Shown piece by piece: positions 1 through 6,561 of a stretch of 64,000 nt of DNA (the first letter of the stretch is position 1; every line of letters starts with the position of its first letter). This stretch comes from Streptomyces sp. NBC_01446 (GTDB lineage: Bacteria; Actinomycetota; Actinomycetes; Streptomycetales; Streptomycetaceae), in the NCBI RefSeq assembly GCF_026340095.1, contig NZ_JAPEPO010000001.1, positions 7,770,501 through 7,834,500 on the forward strand. Direction: 5' to 3'. The notes beneath the pieces were generated by a model, which was not told where the DNA came from, did no database searches, and saw only the letters and a list, made by a program, of their open reading frames with translations. Made by a program: the position numbers and the translations under genes.

Positions 1-1
1 C

Positions 2-121
2 GTCGACGGCATCGTCCACGTACTGCGGTCCCTGCTCGCGGAGACCGACCTGATCATGGCTGTGGACGGTTACCCGACGCTCGCCGATCTCACTCCGCAG
101 GCGCTGCGTCGCCGCCACTGA
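2..121 (+). CDS. Alpha-hydroxy-acid oxidase / lactate dehydrogenase-type flavoprotein, C-terminal end (partial)
   Basis: Only the last 39 codons are in the window; the frame is open from the left edge to a TGA. The visible peptide contains VDGIVHVLRSLLAETD and ends in TLADLTPQALRRRH. This matches the C-terminal tail of FMN-dependent alpha-hydroxy-acid oxidising enzymes (lactate 2-monooxygenase / L-lactate dehydrogenase family), which oxidise 2-hydroxy acids on an FMN-bearing TIM barrel. The catalytic and FMN residues lie outside the window, so the substrate cannot be judged. Its last 32 bases overlap the 3' end of the convergent membrane-protein gene on the other strand. Confidence 0.75.
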   Translation, partial: VDGIVHVLRSLLAETDLIMAVDGYPTLADLTPQALRRRH

Positions 122-1148
122 CCTCGGGCGCGTCGGGCGCGGCCCGGTCCAGCTCGACGCCGAACTGGGCCCCGGCCAGCAGCGCCAGGTTCGACACCCA
201 CAGCCAGACGAGGAACACGACGCCCCCCGCCAGGGAGCCGTAAAGCTTGCTGTAGGTGCCGAACTGCGAGGCGTAGAACGTGAAACCGGCCGACGCGACG
301 AGCCAGATCAGCGCGGCCAGCAGACCACCCGGCAGGCCGTGCCGCCACCCTCGGGCGGCGGGCGGCCCCGACCGGAACAGGACCAGGACGAGCAGCGCCA
401 CCAGGCACAGCAGGGCAGGCCACTTGAGGAAGTTCCAGGCCGCGGCGACCGTGTCGCCGAGCCCGAGCCAGCGCCCGAGGGACTGGGCGAGGGATCCGCT
501 GAGCACGAGGACGAGCGCGCTGGCCACGAGGAGCGCGAGCAGGGTGCAGGCGGTCAGCAGGATGCGGTGGGCCTTGCGCCACACGGGCCTGGTGTCGCGG
601 ACCCCGTGCAGCGTGTGCAGGGCCCGGCGGAACACCGCCGAGTAGCTCGATGCCGACCACAGGGCGCTGACGGCGCCCGCGATCGTCATGGTGAGGGCGG
701 CGGAACGCTCGTGTGCCATGTGGCGCAGCACTCCGTGCAGGGCGGCGCCCGACTCGGCCGGCGCCCAGGCCGTCACATGCGCGATCAGGGCGTCCGTCGT
801 CGCCGGGCTGACCAGACCGATGAGCGAGACGGTCACGAGCATGGCGGGCAGCAGGGCGAGGATCGCGTAGTACGTCAACGCCGCGGCCCAGTCCGACACG
901 TCGTCGTTCCACATTGACACCGGCGTGCGACGCAGCGCCGCCCACAGCCGGGGCCAGGACATCGACGTCTCGCCCGGCACGGGGCTGTCGCCGGGGTCGT
1001 TGTCGCCTTCGTCGGCGGAGGAGGCGGACGTGGCGGGGGAGGGGACGGTTCGGGTGACCTGGTCCGTCGGCCGGGTTCCCAAGGCGTGCTCGTCTCGGTC
1101 GGAGGGCGCCCGACGGCCTCGGCGGGAGTGCCGGGGCGCGCGGGACAT
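90..1148 (-). CDS. YihY/BrkB family inner-membrane protein
   Basis: A 352-residue protein. After a hydrophilic, probably disordered N-terminus of about 60 residues comes the conserved YihY/BrkB core starting near WPRLWAALRRTPVSMWNDD. About six membrane segments follow, including ALTYYAILALLPAMLVTVSL and the family-typical LYGSLAGGVVFLVWLWVSNLALLAGAQF near residues 305-330. The family was once labelled ribonuclease BN but is now treated as membrane proteins of unknown or transport-like function. The tail is acidic and Ala-rich. The start at 1148 is the longest; an internal ATG at MSWPRLW (about residue 62) is possible. It converges on the oxidase gene with a 32-base overlap. Confidence 0.85.
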   Translation of the reverse strand: MSRAPRHSRRGRRAPSDRDEHALGTRPTDQVTRTVPSPATSASSADEGDNDPGDSPVPGETSMSWPRLWAALRRTPVSMWNDDVSDWAAALTYYAILALLPAMLVTVSLIGLVSPATTDALIAHVTAWAPAESGAALHGVLRHMAHERSAALTMTIAGAVSALWSASSYSAVFRRALHTLHGVRDTRPVWRKAHRILLTACTLLALLVASALVLVLSGSLAQSLGRWLGLGDTVAAAWNFLKWPALLCLVALLVLVLFRSGPPAARGWRHGLPGGLLAALIWLVASAGFTFYASQFGTYSKLYGSLAGGVVFLVWLWVSNLALLAGAQFGVELDRAAPDAPEVSGGDAAPAE

Positions 1149-1200
1149 GGCCCGCGATCATCTCATCGCCGACCCCGCAGCCTGCCGGGGGAGTCGTGGA

Positions 1201-1785
1201 TCAGGGGAGTACGGGTACGTTTCGCGCGGTCCAGTCGGCGAGGACGCGTGCGCAGCCGGCGACCGTTTCGCGCCAAGTCCTGGCCGCGCCGTCGCCCGCC
1301 TCGTCGCTGACGTGCTTGACGATGCGCAGCGGAACACCGGCCTGCTGGGCGGCGGACGCGAGAGCGTAGCCCTCCATGTCGACGAGCGGAGCGAGCGCGG
1401 CCAGGCGGGCGCGGGCCGCCTCGTCGGAGATGAAGGAATCGCCGGTCGCGAGGACAGGCCCACCGTCCTCGGGCAGGCCGATCGGCGCACCGTAGATCTC
1501 GCCCGTCAGGGAGGCGAGCACAGCGTTGTCCAGGTCGTGCTGGATCACGGATCCGATGACGTGGGTGCCCGCCCAGCCGGGGCGCAGCGCACCCGCCGTG
1601 CCCAGGTTCACGACGCCAGAGGGGTGCGGGCCGCGGGCCAGGACGGTGGCCAGCGCGGTCGCCGCGTTGACCTTGCCCATGCCGGTGAGCAGGACAGGGA
1701 GGTCCGTGTCGAGGAACTGCGCCTCTTCCTTCACGGCCAGCACGAGCAGGGGACGGCCGGCGGCGATCTCACCTATAAGTTCCAT
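1201..1785 (-). CDS. Nucleosidase of the phosphorylase/nucleosidase superfamily
   Basis: A 194-residue protein. Family signatures are LTGMGKVNAATAL (residues about 33-45), VNLGTAGAL (58-67) and VDMEGYALASAAQQAG near residue 135. The last is the substrate-binding D-x-E-x-x-A region of 5'-methylthioadenosine/S-adenosylhomocysteine nucleosidases and futalosine hydrolases. The D of HVSDEAGD (about residue 160) fits the catalytic acid. These enzymes hydrolyse the N-glycosidic bond of a nucleoside. It is shorter than typical MTA/SAH nucleosidase (about 230), so the exact nucleoside is uncertain. The start ATG at 1785 is the only good one. It lies just downstream, on the same strand, of the broken DUF6069 gene. 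Confidence 0.75.
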   Translation of the reverse strand: MELIGEIAAGRPLLVLAVKEEAQFLDTDLPVLLTGMGKVNAATALATVLARGPHPSGVVNLGTAGALRPGWAGTHVIGSVIQHDLDNAVLASLTGEIYGAPIGLPEDGGPVLATGDSFISDEAARARLAALAPLVDMEGYALASAAQQAGVPLRIVKHVSDEAGDGAARTWRETVAGCARVLADWTARNVPVLP

Positions 1786-1843
1786 GGCGCAACGGTAGCC
1801 GCGGGGTGGTCGCCCACTCGCAGCCGGGGCATGGAACGTCCGG

Positions 1844-1979
1844 TCAGCGGCTGCGCACCGCGCCGCGCGCCACAGAGGTCAACAGCATCCCGATGGTGAG
1901 TCCGACGGCGAGATAGACGGCGGCCGTGCCGACCTTCGTCACGATGGGCACCGACGTGGTGAAGGGCAGCAGCACCGTC
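1844..1979 (-). pseudogene. 3' half of a DUF6069 membrane-protein gene cut by the tnpB element
   Basis: The frame reads TVLLPFTTSVPIVTKVGTAA, then YLAVGLTIGMLLTSVARGAV and RSR, and stops at 1844-1846. It has no start of its own and loses sense at about 1979. The 5' half of the same gene lies 3.2 kb away at 5217-5633 and ends in FFAWIVTLATLVVT. Joining the two through shared GTC bases gives a continuous membrane protein (LATLVVTVLLPFTTSVP). The DUF6069 assignment is from recognition of the family's short four-helix layout; function is unknown. Confidence 0.75.
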
Positions 1980-2137
1980 CCTTCTCTTGCGTGGGTATCC
2001 CTAGCTTCGGCCGGGGCGGGAGACGCATCTCGGGGCTGCTCTGACGGGTCATGTGTGCATGGGTGTTCTGTCTGCGGAGGGTTTGTCAGTGGCCTCGGCT
2101 AGGTTGCTCACAAGAGCTGAGGGGGGTGGGTCGGGTG

Positions 2138-3139
2138 ATGCGTGCGTACAAGTTCCTCATGCGGCCCACGGTGCGGCAGGCTCAGGCGCTGGGCGAGATG
2201 CTGCGTGATCACTGTTCGCTGTACAACGGAGCGTTGCAGGAGCGCCGTGACGCCTACCGGCACGTCAGCAAGACGACGGTCCGGTACGGGCAGCAGTCCG
2301 CACAGCTCAAGGACATCCGGTCCTTCGACCCGGAGCGTCAGGGCCGTTGGTCGTTCTCCAGTCAGCAGGCCACGCTCCGGCGGTTGGACAAGGCGTTCGC
2401 AGCGTTCTTTCGCCGGGTCAAGTCCGGTGAGAAGCCGGGCTATCCGCGTTTTCGTGGGGTGAACTGGTTCGACACGGTGGAGTTCCCGAAGGACGGGGAC
2501 GGCTGCCGGTGGGACTCCACGCCGCACGATCCGGTGACGCGCGTCCGGCTGCAAGGTGTCGGGCACGTCAAGGTGCACCAGCACCGGCCCGTGGCCGGCA
2601 GGGTGAAAACGGTCAGCGTGAAGCGTGAGGGCGGTCAGTGGTTCGTGGTGCTGACCGTCGAGCAGGTCCAGACTGAACCGCTGCCCGCGACGGGTTCCGT
2701 CATCGGGATTGACCTGGGCATAGCCAACTTCCTCGCCACCTCTGACGGCGAGTTCGTGCCCAACCCGCGCCACGGGCGCAGCAACGCCGCGAAGCTCGAA
2801 GCCGCACAGCAGGCCCTCTCGAGGTTTCCGCGTGTGCGCCGTGACAGGCGGTCAGCCAATCACAGGCGAGCGGTTGAGAAGGTCGCGAAGCTGCACCGCA
2901 AGGTGCGCCGCCAGCGCCTGGACCACGCACACAAAACCGCGCTTGATCTCGTGCGCGAACACGATTTCATCGCGCACGAAGATCTCAAGATCCGCAACAT
3001 GGTCCGGCGTGCCGCGCCGAAGCCCGACCCCGGGATGCCGGGCGGCTTCCTGCCCAACGGGGCCGGCGCGAAGACCGGACTCAACCGCTCGATCGCCGAT
3101 GCCGGATGGGGGGTGTTCTTGACGATCCTGGCCGCCAAG
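2138..3139 (+). pseudogene. tnpB: tnpB, N-terminal 334 codons (RuvC-like nuclease interrupted by IS110)
   Basis: This part starts MRAYKFLMRPTVRQAQALGE and contains RuvC motif I as VIGIDLGIANFLATSDG (catalytic Asp) and RuvC II as IAHEDLKIRNMVRR (catalytic Glu). It ends at WGVFLTILAAK. Sense is lost exactly there, and the frame runs 195 bases into IS110 before a stop. The missing end, starting AESAGREVIAVNP, resumes at 4973 in the same frame once IS110 is removed (334 + 69 = 403 residues, normal for TnpB). TnpB is an RNA-guided DNA endonuclease of IS605/IS607-type elements. This copy lacks the zinc finger and RuvC III Asp in cis, so it should be inactive. Confidence 0.85.
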
Positions 3140-3160
3140 ACACCTCACGGAGCTAGGTCG

Positions 3161-4387
3161 TCAAGCAGCTTCGAGAAGTTGTGTGGGGAAGGCGAGGTTC
3201 TCGTCGAACAGGATGTGCTTCTGGAGGCAGTGGTAGAGCTGGCCGATCATCTTGTTGAAGAGGTTTCTCTGAGCGGCGGCGTGCCAGTCCCCGGCCTCGC
3301 GGCGGCGGTCGTAGTGGGCCTTTGCGCCCGGTGAGTGGGTCAGTGAGGCGAAGGCCCACAGGTAGCCGGCGTGGTTGAGCCGGTCGTTCTTCACCCAGCG
3401 TCTGGTGATGCTGGACTTCTTGCCGGACGCCCTGGTGATGGGGGACGCACCGGCGTAGGCCTTCATACCGCGGGCAGTGGCGAAGCGGGCGTGGTCGTCC
3501 CCGATCTCAGCGAGGATCCGGGCGCCGAGCTGGGTGCCGAGCCCGGGGAGGCTCAGGATGATCTCGGCGTCCGGATGCTGAGGGAAAACCTCTTCAACCG
3601 CCTCGGCGAGCTGGTCGGCGGCCGTGCAGGCGGCTTCGAGCTGCCGCAGCAGAGCGAGCATCTGCTTGCCGAGCGCGTCCTCGACCAGTGGCGGCTGGTG
3701 CGCGTATTCGGCCCGCAGGACCTCGCGGATGCGCTCGGCGTCGGCATCGATCCGGCGCTGGCGGCCGGCGCGCTTGAGCGCCGAGCGCAGTTGCGCGAGC
3801 GACAGCCGGGCCGCCCGCGAGGGCGTGGGGGCGAGCTCCAGCAGGACGCGGGTCTCGGGGCGGCAGAGACCGTTCTGCCAGTGCAGGTAGGCGTCGAGGG
3901 CGGCGGGGAAGTACTCGCGCAGGAGCGAGCGGAGCTGGTTGGCGAGCTGCTGCCGGTTCCAAACGGCATCCTGCTGGGCGCGGGCGAGGACGGCGATGGC
4001 GCGGGCGAGATCGCTGTCCTGGGGCAACGGCCGGTGGGCGTGCATATCGGTGCGGAGGATGTTCGCCAGGACGAGGGCGTCGCCGGGGTCGGACTTCTTC
4101 CGTGTGACCGCGTGGCGGTCGCGGTAGCGTGCGGCGGCCATCGGGTTGATGGCGTAGACCTGGCGCTTCCCGGTGCGCAGGACCGCGACGAGCAGGCCGC
4201 GGGAGGTCTCGATGGCGACCGGGATCGGGTTGTCCTCGGTGTCGCCGTGCTCGGCGAGCAGATCCAGCAGGATCTTGTAGCCGGTCGCGTCGTCGGTGAT
4301 GTGGCGCTTGGCCAGGAGCGTGCCGTCGTCGTCGACCAGGGCGACGTCGTGTGTCTTCTCGGCCCAGTCGATGCCGCAGTAGATCAA
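3161..4387 (-). CDS. IS110-family transposase (DEDD recombinase)
   Basis: An intact protein of 408 residues, normal for the family. The N-terminal RuvC-like DEDD domain shows Asp7 in YCGIDWAEKTHDVAL, Glu60 in VAIETSRGLLVAVL, and Asp100/Asp103 in RKKSDPGDALVLANIL. A helical middle follows. The C-terminal Tnp_20 domain has LSLPGLGTQLGARILAEIGD and MKAYAGASPITRASGKKSS, where Ser321 fits the nucleophilic serine of IS110 recombinases. These enzymes recombine element and target DNA under guidance of an element-encoded bridge RNA. The start at 4387 is preceded by GGAGGG. The gene looks active. Confidence 0.93.
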   Translation of the reverse strand: MIYCGIDWAEKTHDVALVDDDGTLLAKRHITDDATGYKILLDLLAEHGDTEDNPIPVAIETSRGLLVAVLRTGKRQVYAINPMAAARYRDRHAVTRKKSDPGDALVLANILRTDMHAHRPLPQDSDLARAIAVLARAQQDAVWNRQQLANQLRSLLREYFPAALDAYLHWQNGLCRPETRVLLELAPTPSRAARLSLAQLRSALKRAGRQRRIDADAERIREVLRAEYAHQPPLVEDALGKQMLALLRQLEAACTAADQLAEAVEEVFPQHPDAEIILSLPGLGTQLGARILAEIGDDHARFATARGMKAYAGASPITRASGKKSSITRRWVKNDRLNHAGYLWAFASLTHSPGAKAHYDRRREAGDWHAAAQRNLFNKMIGQLYHCLQKHILFDENLAFPTQLLEAA

Positions 4388-4972
4388 CTTTCCCTCCTCG
4401 AAGTGTGGGTGTTTGCGCTGGTCACGAGCGCATGCGGGGCCACGCAGCGACCTAATTCCAGGCCTCGATCAAGGAACGGGCCGACACCTCACAAGCCGTT
4501 CGTGGCACCAGCTCACCGCACAGGCCCCGGTCTGTTCCCAGAGCTCAGACGGCTCGGGGAATGCAAGAGATCACCGTGCGACGGGCTCGCACCACCAACT
4601 CCAACGAGTGATCAAGCAAACGGTGTTGACGCCGCTGGCGGCAGTGAAGGCGCCGAACACCGCCGATCTTGGCGGAGACATCATGGCCGGGCTGAAAGAA
4701 GGCGTGTGTCCGGAGCCCACACAACCGCCAGCAGCGTCAGTGCTGGGTGGGTGGCGGCCACGAGAGCACCGAATGGCGCCGCTCTCTGGGAAGGCATCTT
4801 GGCCGTGACGTTGAGAGGTATCCACCGGCACTCTCGAGACCACCACCCGCCAGCTGGGTTGCGCAGCCGTGCTCGTCGCAGACCTTCGGCCCGGCGGAGT
4901 GCAGGCGTCACAACCCGTTCGAACCACCTCACCGACCGGCGAGGGCCGGTGAGCTCGTTACACGGGAATTAG
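4388..4972 (-). ncRNA. Non-coding 5' end of IS110, likely bridge-RNA locus
   Basis: These 585 bases lie between the transposase start and the inferred right end of the element. I find no credible gene in any frame. In IS110 relatives the bridge RNA, which carries separate target-binding and donor-binding loops, is transcribed from the non-coding end upstream of the transposase. That position matches this stretch. A hairpin-forming block, CCGCC-GATCTT-GGCGG, is visible near 4660-4676. I have not folded it or located the loops. The exact RNA ends are unknown and the assignment rests on position and family knowledge. Confidence 0.45.
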
Positions 4973-5182
4973 GCTGAAAGCGCCGGACGGGAAGTGATCG
5001 CCGTGAACCCCCGCAACACGTCCCGCCAGTGCCCCGAATGCGGGTACACCGGCGCGGAGAACCGGCCCACACAGGCAAAGTTCCACTGCGTCTCGTGCGG
5101 CCACACAGCGCACGCGGACACCGTGGGCGCCACCAACGTTCTACGGGCCGGGCTGGTCCGTCGCGAAGCCGCACCGGCGTAG
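4973..5182 (+). pseudogene. tnpB: tnpB, C-terminal 69 codons (zinc finger and RuvC III)
   Basis: The peptide begins AESAGREVIAVNPRNTSRQC and contains two Cys pairs, CPECG and CVSCG, forming the TnpB zinc ribbon. It then has AHADTVGATNVLRAG with the last RuvC Asp, and stops at 5182. It is the displaced end of the tnpB at 2138-3139, separated by IS110 and in the same frame after its removal. An ATG at 4994 could give a 62-residue product, but that would not be functional alone. Confidence 0.85.
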
Positions 5183-5189
5183 CGAGAAG

Positions 5190-5209
5190 CCCCCTCATCT
5201 ATGAGGGGG
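5190..5209 (+). repeat. Right-end hairpin of the first tnpB element
   Basis: CCCCCTCAT-CT-ATGAGGGGG is a perfect nine-base inverted repeat just after the tnpB stop. It is followed by GAGGAGTCA at the joint with DUF6069. The right ends of the other elements in the window have the same plan: a G5/C5 stem and then a terminus near TCAA. In IS605-type elements such subterminal hairpins are read by TnpA on single-stranded DNA, and they overlap the 3' end of the TnpB guide RNA. Confidence 0.65.
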
Positions 5210-5216
5210 AGGAGTC

Positions 5217-5633
5217 ACGACGAGCGTCGCCAGCGTGACGATCCAGGCGAAGAACCGCCCGGGCTGCGGTGTGCCCAGGCACAGGAGATGCAGAAGCAGC
5301 GTCGCGACGAGGGCCGCGACGGCGGCGCCGCCCGCGAGCAGTCCGGTGGACGCGTCCCCCATCGCGCCGTCGCGCTCCGGCGCGAACGCGGCGACGCCGA
5401 GGACACCGCGGACGAGGAACACCGGCCACGGCGGTCAGTGCGGCGACGAGCGCTGTCATCAGGCCGCCGGACCAGATCTTGCGGGCGTCGACGCGCGACT
5501 GCGGGGGCGGTGGGCTGTCGACGTACGTCCCGTACGCGGGGTAGAAGGGGTGCGCCGGGTCGGTCCCGTAGAGCTGGTGCGGATCTTGCCCGTGGCTGGG
5601 TTCCTGGCCATAGGGCGTATGCGGTGTCTCCAT
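5217..5633 (-). pseudogene. 5' half of the DUF6069 gene, frameshifted and cut by the tnpB element
   Basis: It starts METPHTPYGQEPSHGQDPHQ at 5633, a Pro/Gly/Tyr-rich cytoplasmic head. The first membrane helix follows as IWSGGLMTALVAALTAVAGV. The reading frame must shift near 5420-5425 to continue as VFLVRGVLGVAAFAPERDGA, GDASTGLLAGGAAVAALVAT and FFAWIVTLATLVVT. One missing base explains the shift, whether a real mutation or a sequencing error. The end at 5217 abuts the tnpB element; the remainder is at 1844-1979. The gene is therefore broken twice. Confidence 0.75.
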
Positions 5634-5731
5634 GAGGTTTTCCCCTCCGTCCGGATGCTTGGCTCAAGCCAACACAGGGGCGGCGGCGTGGCGCGAGCGG
5701 GCATGGGCCGCGGGCCGGAGGGGGCGTGGGG

Positions 5732-6382
5732 TCAGTCGCGGCCGACGGCCGGGGTGCCTGCGCGTGGTGTGAGGCCGAGCAGTCGCAGGTACATCGCCGT
5801 CAGGTCGGCGACCGCCCGGTCCCGGCAGGCCGGGTCGGCGGCCACAGCCCGGGCGAAGCCCGCGACCATACCGGCCGCGGCGGTGGCCACGGACTCCGGC
5901 GAACCTGCGGGCTCGGCCAGGCCCTGGCGCACCAGACGGGCGATGTAGCGCGCGGTGCGCCCGCGGGGGCGGTCGCTGATCTCGTCGCGGAGCACGCGCA
6001 TCGCCGGATCCGTGAGCGACTGGTGTTCGAGCACGGTCATGAAGGCGAGGTTGTCCACGTAGGCGTCCAGGAAGGCCGCGTTGGTCCGCTCGGCGAGCAG
6101 GTAGGGGTCCTCGGCCTCGGGGTCCGCCGCTTCCTGCGCCGCGAGGAACCGGTCGCGCAGATCGGCGGCGAGCACGGCGAAGACGTCCTGCTTGGAGGCG
6201 AAGTAGACGTAGAACGTGGCGCGGCCGACGTCGGCCTGCGCCGTGATGTCGGCGATCGTCGTGCGCGCGTAGCCCCGCTGCTCGAAGACCGTGCGGGCCG
6301 CGGTGAGCAGCCGGGCACGGGTGGCGCTGTCCTGGCGGTCCAGTTTGTCGCGCACGGTCCAGGAGTTTCTCGCGATCGGCAT
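5732..6382 (-). CDS. TetR family regulator, divergent from the acyl-CoA carboxylase
   Basis: A 216-residue protein. The N-terminal helix-turn-helix spans about residues 20-65: RARLLTAARTVFEQRGYART, then TIADITAQADVGRATFYVYF with the family signature FYVYFASKQDVF. The rest is a helical ligand-binding domain. The divergent promoter region (6383-6561) holds two near-identical palindromes at 6400-6417 and 6440-6457, the probable binding sites. The neighbour across that region is a carboxylase followed by a CoA ligase, so the likely role is repression of acyl-CoA metabolism with an acyl-CoA or free acid as ligand; the ligand is inferred. Downstream (5634-5731) no gene is seen. Confidence 0.88.
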   Translation of the reverse strand: MPIARNSWTVRDKLDRQDSATRARLLTAARTVFEQRGYARTTIADITAQADVGRATFYVYFASKQDVFAVLAADLRDRFLAAQEAADPEAEDPYLLAERTNAAFLDAYVDNLAFMTVLEHQSLTDPAMRVLRDEISDRPRGRTARYIARLVRQGLAEPAGSPESVATAAAGMVAGFARAVAADPACRDRAVADLTAMYLRLLGLTPRAGTPAVGRD

Positions 6383-6399
6383 GGCCCCAGCTTATTGAC

Positions 6400-6417
6400 G
6401 TTGACGACGGCGTCAAC
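6400..6417. promoter_or_regulatory. TetR operator 1 (palindrome)
   Basis: GTTGACGACGGCGTCAAC has seven-base arms (GTTGACG/CGTCAAC) around ACGG. It lies 18 bases upstream of the TetR start codon. The second copy is centred 40 bp away, about four helical turns, so both would face the same side of the DNA. Confidence 0.7.
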
Positions 6418-6439
6418 GCAGACTGGGCCCGCCATTGAC

Positions 6440-6457
6440 GTTGACGCCAGCGTCAAC
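6440..6457. promoter_or_regulatory. TetR operator 2 (palindrome)
   Basis: GTTGACGCCAGCGTCAAC has eight-base arms (GTTGACGC/GCGTCAAC) around CA and is nearly identical to operator 1, including the preceding TTGAC and following GCA. Two sites between divergent genes suggest both directions are controlled by the adjacent TetR protein. Confidence 0.7.
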
Positions 6458-6561
6458 GCACCGGCGCGTCGGCATATCCGGCACGCCCGGAGCCGTCATG
6501 TACAGCCCGAAGCCGTCACGTACAGAAGGCCCGCGTCATGGGCCCGCGGAGGAGACGTCCG

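Larger units (their letters stand above)
3140..4972 (-). mobile_element. IS110-family insertion sequence inside tnpB
   Basis: The ends are inferred from the interrupted TnpB reading frame: LAAK ends at 3139 and AESAGREV resumes at 4973, giving an element of about 1833 bp. It has one transposase gene on the minus strand (3161-4387), almost flush with the left end. A non-coding stretch of about 585 bp lies upstream of the transposase, between it and the right end. No clear terminal inverted repeats are seen, as is usual for IS110. Long non-coding 5' ends in this family encode the bridge RNA. The interrupted reading frame rejoins without a visible target duplication, also normal for the family. 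Confidence 0.85.
1980..5216 (+). mobile_element. IS200/IS605-like tnpB element inserted in the DUF6069 gene and itself interrupted by IS110
   Basis: Boundaries are inferred from where the DUF6069 reading frame stops (after 1979) and resumes (5217). GTC occurs at both joints, so the exact cut is ambiguous by up to three bases. Inside are about 155 bp of non-coding left end, tnpB (N-terminal part 2138-3139, C-terminal part 4973-5182) and a right end with the perfect stem CCCCCTCAT/ATGAGGGGG at 5190-5209. Without the IS110 insert it would be about 1.4 kb. No TnpA transposase is present, so movement would need one in trans. Loss of the tnpB frame makes it dead for tnpB-based retention. Confidence 0.75.

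Noticed and set aside
2051..3334. Treating the frame from 2051 to 3334 as one complete tnpB gene
   Set aside because: The first 29 codons lie before the family start and the last 65 codons are IS110 sequence read through.
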